DNA of 64,000 bases from Pseudomonas viridiflava (GTDB lineage Bacteria > Pseudomonadota > Gammaproteobacteria > Pseudomonadales > Pseudomonadaceae). Numbering within the stretch: position 1 is the first letter of the stretch; each line of letters opens with the position of its first letter. The position numbers and the translations under genes are program-made. Below, piece after piece: positions 39,470 through 47,431 of the stretch. The notes under the pieces are model-generated. The model worked only from the letters and a program-made list of their open reading frames with translations. It did not search any database and was not told the DNA's origin. The stretch spans positions 62,001 to 126,000 of the forward strand of contig NZ_UUON01000019.1 in assembly GCF_900590885.1 (NCBI RefSeq), in the 5' to 3' direction.

Positions 39470-40027
39470 ATGAATACGCCTTCCGATCGTTACGACCGCC
39501 TGACCCGGCTCTTCCATTGGATGACTGCTGCCGTGGTGATCTTCATGTTTGCCAGTGCACATATCTGGGAAAACCTGGCGAAGGGCACGCCGCTGCGCAA
39601 GGGCCTTCAGTCGGTGCATATCTCCCTTGGTATTGCCATGGCGGTGTTGATCGCCGTGAGGATTGTGTGGCGCCTGTTCGGCGGCAATCGCCTTCAGGCC
39701 AGTAATCACGCGGCGCTTAACCTGTTGGCGAAAATGGCGCATGGTTGCCTGTACCTGTTGCTGCTGGCGCAGATCGTCTTGGGGTTTCTGTTTCGCTGGG
39801 CTCAAGGCGAGCCGTTCAGCTTTTTCGGACTGTTCCCTGTCCCCGCGCCCCTGATGATTGATCACGCATGGCGTGGCACGTTGGGCGGCCTGCATGACAC
39901 GGTGGCGTGGGCGATTATCCTGCTGGCGGGGCTGCACGCCGCTGCCGCGCTCTGGCACCACTATGTGATGGGCGACGGGACGCTGCGGCGGATGCTGCCC
40001 GGCCCGCGCAATGCGTTTCAAAAGTGA
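39470..40027 (+). CDS. Cytochrome b561 (CybB-like)
   Basis: 185-residue membrane protein with four predicted helices (about 17-32, 50-68, 90-110, 143-162). Helix histidines fit b-haem ligands: His16 (LFHW), His50, His142 and His156. The family moves electrons from quinol or superoxide. It is the first gene of a set with a TPR protein, an ECF sigma and its anti-sigma; such clusters often respond to oxidative or envelope stress. The start at 39470 is favoured because homology begins at DRYDRLTRLFHW. Confidence 0.87.
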   Translation: MNTPSDRYDRLTRLFHWMTAAVVIFMFASAHIWENLAKGTPLRKGLQSVHISLGIAMAVLIAVRIVWRLFGGNRLQASNHAALNLLAKMAHGCLYLLLLAQIVLGFLFRWAQGEPFSFFGLFPVPAPLMIDHAWRGTLGGLHDTVAWAIILLAGLHAAAALWHHYVMGDGTLRRMLPGPRNAFQK

Positions 40028-40070
40028 TGTTTGTTGTTGTACGTCCCTATTGTTACGGAGCATGACCACC

Positions 40071-40622
40071 ATGAAAAATCGCCACGAACACGCGGTTGGT
40101 TACCGCAGCGCACTCCTGTACGGCGCCTGCCTGGCCGCCGCTTTACTCGCTGGGCAGGCCCACGCCTCGGGCGATGAATCGGCGCCGCCCAAACCCAATT
40201 GCCCCAAGGGCCAGGTGTGGGATACCAAGACCGACAAGTGTGTACTGCAAACCAGCAAGGCCACTTCCGACGCCGATCGCACCGATTACGCCTATCGGCT
40301 GGCCAAGGATGGGCGCTACGACGAGGCCTTGGCTCTGCTCGACACCTTGCAAAACCCCAACACCGCCAAGGCGCTCAACTATCGTGGTTACGCGACGCGC
40401 AAGCTTGGACGCACCGATGAAGGCATCGGCTATTACCTCCAGTCAGTCGCACTCGACCCCAACTACGCCCAGGTTCGCGAGTACCTGGGTGAAGCCTACG
40501 TGATCAAGGGCCGCGTCGACCTGGCGCAGGAGCAACTGGTAAAAATCAAAGCCTTGTGCAGCACAACCTGCGAAGAGTACGAAGACCTGGCCGAAGCCAT
40601 CGCCGCTGCGCCACAGGCGTAA
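40071..40622 (+). CDS. Secreted TPR protein with CPKG...C module
   Basis: 183-residue exported protein: signal peptide ending about AHASGDES, then a short module CPKGQVWDTKTDKC with two Cys, then a TPR-like region (about 75-175). ATG at 40071 is 10 nt after GGAG; an ATG at 40062 is nearly on top of GGAG and less likely. It lies 10 bp before the sigma gene and is probably cotranscribed with it. The same CPKG...C pattern recurs in the micro-protein at 42003. Function unknown. Confidence 0.78.
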   Translation: MKNRHEHAVGYRSALLYGACLAAALLAGQAHASGDESAPPKPNCPKGQVWDTKTDKCVLQTSKATSDADRTDYAYRLAKDGRYDEALALLDTLQNPNTAKALNYRGYATRKLGRTDEGIGYYLQSVALDPNYAQVREYLGEAYVIKGRVDLAQEQLVKIKALCSTTCEEYEDLAEAIAAAPQA

Positions 40623-40631
40623 AGTCGGTGA

Positions 40632-41180
40632 GTGAATACGCAGGGGGCAGTCATCATCCCAGAGGCTGAGTTTCGGCGAGAGTTGGGCCTGTTGTTGCCA
40701 CGTTTATGGCGATACGGGTTGGTGTTGTCGCGACAAAAGCATTTGGCCGAGGATCTCGTGCAGGCCACCTGTGTGCGAGCGCTGGAGCGTGCCGGGCAGT
40801 TTGCGGCCGGCACGCGGCTGGATCGCTGGTTGTTGTCGATCATGCATTCAATCTGGCTCAACGAACTGCGCTCGCAGCGGGTGCGCCAGGGGCAGGGGTT
40901 TGTCGACGCGGAGCAGGAGCTGTCGTTCGATGGTGAACACCAGGCGCAGGAACAGGTATTGGCCGCGCAAGTGATCAAGCGGGTAAACAGGTTGCCTGAG
41001 GCGCAGCGCGAAACGGTTTTTCTGGCGTATGTGGAAGGGCTTTCATACAAGGAAATTGCCGAGGTATTGCATATCCCTGTGGGCACGGTGATGAGTCGGT
41101 TGGCTGCGGCGCGCGGGAAACTTGCCGAGCCCCGGCCCTCAAACGTCCAGCCGGATAAATCGAGCGGAGAACGGCGATGA
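40632..41180 (+). CDS. ECF-family RNA polymerase sigma factor
   Basis: 182-residue ECF sigma factor. Region 2 (HLAEDLVQATCVRALERA) and region 4 (LSYKEIAEVLHIPVGTVMSRLAAARGKL) are intact. It starts with GTG at 40632 without a strong ribosome-binding site, 9 bp after the TPR gene, suggesting coupled translation. Its stop overlaps the anti-sigma start (ATGA). The regulon and signal are not visible here; the neighbouring cytochrome and TPR genes are likely members. Confidence 0.9.
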   Translation: MNTQGAVIIPEAEFRRELGLLLPRLWRYGLVLSRQKHLAEDLVQATCVRALERAGQFAAGTRLDRWLLSIMHSIWLNELRSQRVRQGQGFVDAEQELSFDGEHQAQEQVLAAQVIKRVNRLPEAQRETVFLAYVEGLSYKEIAEVLHIPVGTVMSRLAAARGKLAEPRPSNVQPDKSSGERR

Positions 41181-41959
41181 CTCACACGAACCCACCGTCC
41201 GATGAGCTGTTGGTGGCGTTTCTGGATGGCGAATTGGATGACGCACAGCGTCGACTGATCGCTGATCAGATTCCCAATGACCCGGTGCTTGCTTCGCGTC
41301 TGGAGGCGTTGCAGTGCGCCGACTTGCCCTTTAAGGCCGCCTTCGATTCGCTGTTGGAGCAAGCTCCCGCCGAGCGTCTGCATGCCATGCTCAACGCCTT
41401 GCCGCCGGCACAAACCGCCGCCCTCAGTCGCCGTCGATTCCTCGCGATGGCGGCCGGTTTTGCCGTGGCTGGCGTGGCCGCCGACCGCTTGTTCATGAGA
41501 TGGCCCCACGCCGAGTCCGGCCAAGGCTGGCGTGCCTCCGTCGCCGAATACATGGCCTTGTATACACCCCAGACCCTGGAACACCTCAGCGCTGATCCGG
41601 CTTCGCATGCCGCCCAGCTCAGTTCAGTGGGTGCACAATTGAGCCTGGCGTTGTCCCCAGCCGCTGTGAGCCTGCCTGGCGCCGAGTTCCGACGTGCGCA
41701 GGTCCTTGACTATGACGGCGTATTGATCGGCCAGTTGACCTACCTGGACCCGCGACACGGCCCCTTGGCACTCTGCATTACGGCCGACAGAAAGGGCGCG
41801 CAACCCTTTGCCACTGAGCAACGTCGAGGGATGAACGTGGTTTATTGGGCCGATCCACCCCATGCGTTCATGCTGATCGGTAGAAACCCTTTCGAAGATT
41901 TGCAGAGCATGGCCAGCAGCGTTCGGAGCATGTTGGGCCTCATTGAATCTCATGCGTGA
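41177..41959 (+). CDS. Membrane anti-sigma factor
   Basis: 260-residue protein. The N-terminal about 75 residues (SDELLVAFLDGELDDAQRRLIADQI) have the form of a zinc-free or ASD-type anti-sigma domain; one membrane helix follows SRRRFLAMAAGFAVAGVA (about 80-98, with a twin-Arg-like start), and the remaining 160 residues should be periplasmic. It overlaps the sigma gene by 4 bp. An 11-bp inverted repeat overlaps its stop codon. The sensor part is not recognisable to me. Confidence 0.82.
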   Translation: MTHTNPPSDELLVAFLDGELDDAQRRLIADQIPNDPVLASRLEALQCADLPFKAAFDSLLEQAPAERLHAMLNALPPAQTAALSRRRFLAMAAGFAVAGVAADRLFMRWPHAESGQGWRASVAEYMALYTPQTLEHLSADPASHAAQLSSVGAQLSLALSPAAVSLPGAEFRRAQVLDYDGVLIGQLTYLDPRHGPLALCITADRKGAQPFATEQRRGMNVVYWADPPHAFMLIGRNPFEDLQSMASSVRSMLGLIESHA

Positions 41960-41981
41960 TATCTTTGTGCTATCACGCATG
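41951..41981 (+). promoter_or_regulatory. Perfect 11-bp inverted repeat after the anti-sigma gene
   Basis: CATGCGTGATA and TATCACGCATG flank a 9-base spacer, overlapping the anti-sigma stop and lying 21 bp before the micro-protein ATG. It has no T-tract, so it may be a mRNA hairpin or protein-binding site. Confidence 0.65.
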
Positions 41982-42002
41982 GTGATGGTCACGGAGGATG
42001 TT

Positions 42003-42134
42003 ATGAAGAAGCTGTCGGGGGTGGTGTTGCTCGTGGTATTGGCCGTGAGCCCGATGTTTGCAATGGGTTGCCCGAAAGGTACGCATCCGGTTGGCGGAAC
42101 GGGTTCGCATCACAAGGGTGGAACGTGTCAGTAA
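42003..42134 (+). CDS. 43-residue secreted micro-protein
   Basis: A signal-peptide-like N-terminus MKKLSGVVLLVVLAVSPMFA precedes a tiny mature peptide of about 23 residues, GCPKGTHPVGGTG then SHHKGGTCQ, with two Cys and two His. GGAGG is placed about 5 nt before the ATG. It resembles the CPKG...C module of the TPR protein at 40071 and lies within the same sigma/anti-sigma locus. Likely periplasmic; function unknown. A strong terminator follows. Confidence 0.75.
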   Translation: MKKLSGVVLLVVLAVSPMFAMGCPKGTHPVGGTGSHHKGGTCQ

Positions 42135-42186
42135 CCCATTGATCGAGAAGATCACCGCAGTCGCGCGTCAACGGTTGTAAGAAACG

Positions 42187-42225
42187 CAAAAAGCCTGCTG
42201 AGCCCACTGTTCAGCAGGCTTTTTG
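42187..42225 (+). terminator. Intrinsic terminator
   Basis: AAAAAGCCTGCTGA pairs with TCAGCAGGCTTTTT; ends the sigma-factor cluster. Confidence 0.92.
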
Positions 42226-42315
42226 TCTATTAGGGCGGGGCGCCCTAAAGTCCTCATCTGTGCGGCCGAAATGCTCTCATACGATGTCGTATCCCTAATA
42301 AGAGTGCCCCCCTAA

Positions 42316-43941
42316 ATGTCCCTTCGCAGCCTGTCCATCGCCCGCCGTGCGGGTCTGGGTTTTGCCTTGATTGCTTTGCTTGTGGCCCTGCTGGGTTTTT
42401 TTGCGCTCTCGAACATGGCAAGTATCCGTGCGAGTGCGGTACAGGTTGAAAGCGGGCTGGTGCCCAAGATGCGGCTGGTGGCCGACATTCGTGAAATCAT
42501 GCTGCGCATTCGCACAATCTCCTTGCGCATGGCGCTGGACCCCAACCCCGCCAGCATCCCGCAGTACCGCAGCCAGATGGACACGCGCAGCCAGGATCTG
42601 AAAAAACGCTTGGCCGACCTCGATAAGGTGATCGACACCCCCGAGGTGCGCGCGCTTTATGACCAGTTCCAGGTATCGCTGCGCCAATACCAGCAGGGGC
42701 TGGCTCAGTCGTTCATCCTTGCCGACAAACAGCAGGGCGCCGAACTGAACAAGTTGCTGCTGGTGGACATGAAAACCGTGGTCGATGGCTCCGGCGCCCA
42801 GCTCAACGCGCTCGCCGATTACTACAACACCCAGATCAACCAGCAGGGCCAGACCGCCGAGTCGCAGTACGGCCAGTCGCGCACCATGGTGTTCGGCTTT
42901 GTGATTCTGGCGGGCCTGAGTACGGTGGCGCTGGCCTGGTTACTCACGCGCAGTATTGTCGGCCCGTTGGGGCAAGCGATGCGCGCTGCGGAAAACGTCG
43001 CCCGGGGTGACCTGACCCAAACCGTGGAGATCAGCGGGAATGACGAGGTGACTCGCCTGCTGGTGGCGCTGCAATCCATGCAAGGCAGCCTGCGCAATAC
43101 CCTGCAGCTGATCCGCCAGTCGGCGGCACAAATGGCGGCGTCCGCCACCGATCTCAATGGCATTACCGATCAAAGCAGCCGCAGCCTGCAACAGCAGACG
43201 GCTGAAATCGAGCAGGCAGCGACAGCGGTCAACGAAATGACCTCGGCCGCCGAAGAGGTGGCACGCAACGCGGTCTCGACTTCCGAATCCACGCGCCTCT
43301 CCAATGAAACCGCCCGCGAAGGCCAGCACCGCGTCGGTGAAACGGTCAGCGCGATTCAAGCCCTGAGCGGCAATATCGGTGAAACCTCGACCCTGGTGCA
43401 GAACCTGGCCGAGCAATCGCGGGATATCGGCAAGGTGCTCGACGTGATTCGCTCAATCGCCGAGCAGACCAACCTGCTGGCACTCAACGCCGCCATCGAG
43501 GCGGCGCGTGCCGGTGAGTCGGGGCGTGGCTTTGCGGTGGTGGCAGACGAGGTGCGCGCGCTGGCCCATCGCACCCAGCAATCGACCCTGGAAATCGACC
43601 AGATGGTGACCGCCATGCGTACCGGCTCCAACGATGCGTTGACGTCGATGCAGTCGAGCACCCAGCGTGCCACCGAGACCTTGACCCTCGCCGAAGGCGC
43701 CGGTGGCGCGCTGAGCCAGATCACCCAGTCCATCGACCAGATCCACCAGCGCAACCTGGTGATCGCCAGCGCCGCCGAGGAGCAGGCCCAGGTGGCCAAG
43801 GAAGTCGACCGCAACATCGTCAATATCCGTGACCTGTCGGCGCAGTCGTCTTCCGGCGCGGGGCAGATCAACGGTTCCAGCCAGGAGCTGACACGCCTGG
43901 CGGTTGCGCTCAATGAAGCGGTGGCAAGGTTCCAGCTGTAG
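42316..43941 (+). CDS. Methyl-accepting chemotaxis protein
   Basis: 541-residue chemoreceptor: membrane helix about 13-32, four-helix-bundle-like periplasmic domain (about 35-190), second helix (about 192-212), HAMP (LLTRSIVGPLGQAMRAAENV), and cytoplasmic signalling region with tip [21 protein letters not shown]-terminus FQL, no pentapeptide. The paralogue at 10168 has the same architecture. No clear ribosome-binding site precedes the ATG; a 14-bp palindrome ATACGA-TG-TCGTAT lies 24 bp upstream. The ligand is unknown. Confidence 0.92.
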   Translation: MSLRSLSIARRAGLGFALIALLVALLGFFALSNMASIRASAVQVESGLVPKMRLVADIREIMLRIRTISLRMALDPNPASIPQYRSQMDTRSQDLKKRLADLDKVIDTPEVRALYDQFQVSLRQYQQGLAQSFILADKQQGAELNKLLLVDMKTVVDGSGAQLNALADYYNTQINQQGQTAESQYGQSRTMVFGFVILAGLSTVALAWLLTRSIVGPLGQAMRAAENVARGDLTQTVEISGNDEVTRLLVALQSMQGSLRNTLQLIRQSAAQMAASATDLNGITDQSSRSLQQQTAEIEQAATAVNEMTSAAEEVARNAVSTSESTRLSNETAREGQHRVGETVSAIQALSGNIGETSTLVQNLAEQSRDIGKVLDVIRSIAEQTNLLALNAAIEAARAGESGRGFAVVADEVRALAHRTQQSTLEIDQMVTAMRTGSNDALTSMQSSTQRATETLTLAEGAGGALSQITQSIDQIHQRNLVIASAAEEQAQVAKEVDRNIVNIRDLSAQSSSGAGQINGSSQELTRLAVALNEAVARFQL

Positions 43942-43946
43942 TCGGT

Positions 43947-44843
43947 TCAGGGGGAGGGCATTGGCGAGTCTGGGGTCAATTCCAGCACCCGATCCCTCCC
44001 GCCTTCGGCCAGCAGATACGTTCCATGGCCCGTCGGCACGATCGATTGCGGCGCCTTGAGAAATGACAGGATCGTCTGCTGGCGCCCCTGCTTGTCAATG
44101 AGCAACAGCCGCGCCCGATGGGTTGCGTCTTCATTGATCCACAACCCGCGCGCATCGCACATCAGGAACGTCGGCTGGTTGAGCTTGCTCAACACCACCG
44201 GGTCGCTGCCGTCGTCGGTCAGTTCACGCACCACGCCTTTTTGTTTCTCCGTATAGAGCATGCGCCCGTCCGTGCAGCGCACGATGGACTCGCCTTCCTG
44301 GAGCTGGTCGCGCAGCACGCTCAGGGACCGGTCGCTCCAGCGATAGCGCAGCAGCCGCCCTGCCGGCTTGCGGTCTTCGATGGCGTAAAGGTACTCACCG
44401 TCGTCCCACAGCCCTTGCACGCTTTCGCCTTTGAACAGTTCGGTGACGACGCCGTCCTTGAAAAAGCTGACGGGCAAATCGGTGGATTCCTGGCTGAACA
44501 CCCAACCGCCACGGGTGGCGACCATGCCGTCAGGTTTGGACAGGTTGCCCACCACCACCTCACGTGTGCCGTCGGGGCGGATGCGCACGATGCTGCCCTT
44601 GGCCTTGTCGAGTTCCTGGCTGACCATCAACGAGCCGTCCGCCAGTGGCATCAGCGAGGCGGCTTTGGGCACGTCGCGGTGCAGCACCTGAACGCTCCAG
44701 CCGGTGGCCGCACTGACAGGGTAATAGCTTTGCCAGGCGAAGAAGCCAAGGGTGGCGACGCACAGCAGGGAGATTGCCCATAGCCCCGGTTTCAGTGCCC
44801 GATAGCGCGGACGGCTGTGTACTTTTCCAGCGGTGTTGTTCAT
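43947..44843 (-). CDS. Membrane-anchored beta-propeller-like (SMP-30/NHL-type) protein
   Basis: 298-residue protein with one N-terminal membrane helix (about 20-40, LWAISLLCVATLGFFAW) and an extracytoplasmic domain with repeated blade-like segments (GSIVRIRPDGTREVVVGNLS, RLLRYRWSDRSLSVLRD), suggesting a gluconolactonase/strictosidine-synthase-type propeller. No enzymatic residues can be assigned. It is 3 bp downstream of the ParE-like gene and may be cotranscribed with it by chance. The function is unknown. Confidence 0.68.
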   Translation of the reverse strand: MNNTAGKVHSRPRYRALKPGLWAISLLCVATLGFFAWQSYYPVSAATGWSVQVLHRDVPKAASLMPLADGSLMVSQELDKAKGSIVRIRPDGTREVVVGNLSKPDGMVATRGGWVFSQESTDLPVSFFKDGVVTELFKGESVQGLWDDGEYLYAIEDRKPAGRLLRYRWSDRSLSVLRDQLQEGESIVRCTDGRMLYTEKQKGVVRELTDDGSDPVVLSKLNQPTFLMCDARGLWINEDATHRARLLLIDKQGRQQTILSFLKAPQSIVPTGHGTYLLAEGGRDRVLELTPDSPMPSP

Positions 44844-44846
44844 TGA

Positions 44847-45170
44847 TCACTCTTGTGGTCGGGGGCTGATTGCCATCGCCGTGTAATCCTGCCCGCCATA
44901 AAACACACCCAGGATCGACACCGTGTCGTTATCAGGAGCCACCCTGAACGCGATGACGGTGGTGTGTCGATAGTGGGTGATGCGCAGGCCGGCCAGCAGG
45001 TCGTCACGGCAGATGCCGCGCAACGGAAACAGCGCAAGACTTTCGCAGTAGCTGATGATGTTGTCGATAAAACGTGCTGCTACACGTGAGGAGCCGGCAT
45101 CGCTGATGTAGTCTTCAAGGGCGTCAAGTTGAACCAATGCTTCAGGCGAAAAGGCTACAGAGCGACTCAC
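44847..45170 (-). CDS. ParE/RelE-superfamily toxin
   Basis: 107-residue protein typical of ParE toxins: FSPEALVQLDALEDYISDAG at the N-terminus, a central GICRDDLLAGLRITHYRHT and a late VSILGVFYGGQDY strand. ParE members usually inhibit gyrase; RelE-type relatives cut mRNA. The start overlaps the antitoxin stop by 4 bp (ATGA). This order, antitoxin then toxin, is the usual one. Confidence 0.85.
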   Translation of the reverse strand: MSRSVAFSPEALVQLDALEDYISDAGSSRVAARFIDNIISYCESLALFPLRGICRDDLLAGLRITHYRHTTVIAFRVAPDNDTVSILGVFYGGQDYTAMAISPRPQE

Positions 45171-45448
45171 CGTGGCTCAGTGCCTTTTCGTTGACGTTTG
45201 GCCGCCATGTGCTCGCGAACCTGCTCGGGGGACAGTGCCCGGTCTGGCTCGGCCTCGAGCGCGGCTGCGGTTGAAATGACCTCGTCGCGCAGCCATTCAT
45301 CCATCGCCCGGTCACGTGCCAGCAAGGCCCTCAGGCCGTCACGTATGACTTCGCTCTCAGTGGCATATTCACCGGCAGCGACCTTGGCTTTGACCAGTGC
45401 AGCCATTTCGATTGGCAAGGTAATGCTCATTTGCTGGGTTGAGCGCAT
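45167..45448 (-). CDS. ParD-type antitoxin (ribbon-helix-helix)
   Basis: 93-residue antitoxin: MSITLPIEMAALVKAKVAAG and YATESEVIRDGLRALLARD are classic ribbon-helix-helix/ParD DNA-binding and dimer sequence, and the acidic C-terminus neutralises the toxin. I take the ATG at 45448, not the upstream ATG at 45571, because a perfect palindrome (45468-45488) that looks like its operator lies between the two. The longer form would add 41 residues with no family match. Autoregulation by the antitoxin or the complex is expected. Confidence 0.83.
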   Translation of the reverse strand: MRSTQQMSITLPIEMAALVKAKVAAGEYATESEVIRDGLRALLARDRAMDEWLRDEVISTAAALEAEPDRALSPEQVREHMAAKRQRKGTEPR

Positions 45449-45467
45449 TTCGAAGTCCGCCGACGAT

Positions 45468-45488
45468 GAGTAGGATTCAATCCTACTC
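45468..45488. promoter_or_regulatory. Perfect 21-bp palindrome, toxin-antitoxin operator
   Basis: GAGTAGGATT-C-AATCCTACTC, fully symmetrical around one base, ends 19 bp before the antitoxin ATG. Ribbon-helix-helix antitoxins bind such sites to repress their own promoter. Confidence 0.78.
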
Positions 45489-45778
45489 GACCATTGGCGT
45501 GATGCAAGAAGCAACTGATCGATGCTGATCTGCAGAGTCTCGTCGTCTATCCAGAAGTGGCTGGTTTCCATGGTGGGTGTCTCTCCAGTGGTGTTGTGAG
45601 GCCCGAAGTATTGACCCTAATTGGCGAGTGCGTGACGCCAGTCGGCAAATAAGCCACTGATATGTATGACTTCATATTTGTAGCAGGGGTATTACGCCAA
45701 ACTGCTATCAGCACGCATGGCGCCTCAAACTCTCGCGTACGATAATGCCCTCTACCTCGACCACCCTGGCTGCTTCCC

Positions 45779-46681
45779 GTGATCATCAACTTCGACCTCA
45801 ACGACCTCCAAGCCTTCCGCGCCGTGGTAGACAAGGGCAGTTTTCGCGGCGCCGCCGAGGCCATTCGTATCTCGCAGCCGGCCCTTAGCCGGCGTATCGA
45901 AAAGCTTGAGTCTGCCCTCGACGTGAAGCTGTTCGAGCGCACCACGCGGCGCGTCAGCCTGACCATGGTGGGTCGCGCGTTCCTGCCGCAGGTGGAGCGC
46001 ATGCTCGACGACCTCGACGTTGCCTTGATGGGCATCAGCAACGTCGCGTCCACACGCATGGGCAACGTGACCATCGCCTGTGTGCCGTCCACCGCGTACT
46101 ACTTCATGCCTCACGTGATCTCCGAATTCCACAAGCTGTATCCGAAAATTCGCCTGCGGGTACTGGATGCGAGTGCTGGTGAGGTGTGCAACGCGGTGGA
46201 AAGTGGCGAGGCGGATTTCGGCGTGAGCTTCAGTGGCAGCCTGGCCGATGAGGTGGAGTTCGAACTGCTGTTGCAGGAACGCTACGTGCTGGCGTGCCGG
46301 CGTGATCACCCGTTGGCCACGCGCGAGAGCGTGACCTGGGCGGAGGCCTATGAGCACGACTACATCACCGTGGACAAGACCTCTGGCAATCGCTTCCTGC
46401 TGGATCAGGCCTTGCGTGGCGTGCGGGTAAAAAAGCCGAGTATCTGCGAGACGCACCACGTGACCACGATGATCGGCTTGGTGGAGGCGGGGCTGGGTGT
46501 GGCGATGGTGCCGTCGATTGCCATGCCGGCCCTGGAACACCCGATTCTGGTGAGTGTGCCGTTGGTGGAGCCGCAGGTGATGCGCAATGTGGGCTTGATC
46601 AAACGCCGCGGGCGGACATTGCCGCCAGCGGCGCTGGAGTTGGAACGGTTGGTACGGGAGATGCCGTTCCGGTCAGCGTGA
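45779..46681 (+). CDS. LysR-family regulator of the MFS/binding-protein pair
   Basis: 300-residue LysR regulator starting with GTG at 45779. Winged helix-turn-helix at about 1-65 (LNDLQAFRAVVDKGSFRGAAEAI, SQPALSRRIEKLES); effector domain after 90. It is convergent with the ModA-like gene (9-bp overlap), whose operon starts at 48735 and carries a LysR-type T-N11-A box. A role as regulator of that operon is inferred from location. Confidence 0.85.
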   Translation: MIINFDLNDLQAFRAVVDKGSFRGAAEAIRISQPALSRRIEKLESALDVKLFERTTRRVSLTMVGRAFLPQVERMLDDLDVALMGISNVASTRMGNVTIACVPSTAYYFMPHVISEFHKLYPKIRLRVLDASAGEVCNAVESGEADFGVSFSGSLADEVEFELLLQERYVLACRRDHPLATRESVTWAEAYEHDYITVDKTSGNRFLLDQALRGVRVKKPSICETHHVTTMIGLVEAGLGVAMVPSIAMPALEHPILVSVPLVEPQVMRNVGLIKRRGRTLPPAALELERLVREMPFRSA

Positions 46682-47431
46682 CACCGAGTCCAGGCCGGTG
46701 GATTGCACCACCGGTTGCGCCTCGGGCGAGGCCAGGTATTGCAATAGCGCCTTGGCCTGCGCAGGGTGCTCGGCGTTCACCGGAATGCCTGCGGCAAAGC
46801 GGGTAACGGACTGCACGTCCTCCGGGATCTTGCCTACATAAGTCACCCCCGGCACCGGTAACAATTCCGCCACCTGTTGCAGGCCCACTTCGTAGTCACC
46901 CTTGGCCACCTGTTCGGCCACCGGCAGGCGTTCGATCATGGTGCCCTTGGCCGGCATGCCGAGTTTCTTGAACAACTCTTTCTCGACATACACGCCGCTG
47001 GCGCTGTCCGAATACGCCACCGACTTGGCCTTGCTCAGCACCGCCTTCAGCTCGGCATCAGTACCGATCGCCGGCTTGGCTGCACCGGCCTTTACCACCA
47101 TGCCGATGCGCGAGTCCGCCAGCTCCACGCGGGAGGCGGGGTCGACCTTGCCCTGTTTGATCAAATCATCCAGGGCGTAGCCGACCATGATCACCACATC
47201 GGCATGCTCGCCACGGGCCAGGCGGTTGGGAATCGCTTCCGGCGCCTTGCCCATCGAGGGGCCGAGGATGGTGTCGAGGCTGTCGCCGCTGTGCTGGGCA
47301 TACTGCGGGCCCAGCAATTTATACGCGGCGGTGAAGCCACCGGAGGTCATCACCTTGAGCTGTTCGGCCTGGGCCGTCAGCGCCAGGGCGCCGAGGGCCA
47401 GCGCCGTCAGGGTCTTGAACAGTGGCTTCAT
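46673..47431 (-). CDS. Periplasmic substrate-binding protein, ModA-like
   Basis: 252-residue exported protein: signal peptide about 1-22 ([20 protein letters not shown]), then a type 2 periplasmic-binding fold resembling ModA: KVMTSGGFTAAYKLLGPQY, TILGPSMGKAPEAIPNRL and GEHADVVIM. The start at 47431 lies 1 bp inside the MFS stop. It has no ABC permease partner; instead it pairs with an MFS permease, which is unusual. The ligand may be an organic acid rather than molybdate. Confidence 0.78.
   Translation of the reverse strand: MKPLFKTLTALALGALALTAQAEQLKVMTSGGFTAAYKLLGPQYAQHSGDSLDTILGPSMGKAPEAIPNRLARGEHADVVIMVGYALDDLIKQGKVDPASRVELADSRIGMVVKAGAAKPAIGTDAELKAVLSKAKSVAYSDSASGVYVEKELFKKLGMPAKGTMIERLPVAEQVAKGDYEVGLQQVAELLPVPGVTYVGKIPEDVQSVTRFAAGIPVNAEHPAQAKALLQYLASPEAQPVVQSTGLDSVSR

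Noticed and set aside
42279..42292. 14-bp palindrome ATACGATGTCGTAT before the second chemoreceptor as a proven operator
   Set aside because: Real palindrome, but short, with no partner regulator nearby; kept only as a remark in the gene entry.
45449..45571. 41-residue N-terminal extension of the antitoxin
   Set aside because: It would bury the perfect 21-bp palindrome in coding sequence, and antitoxin homology begins after it.
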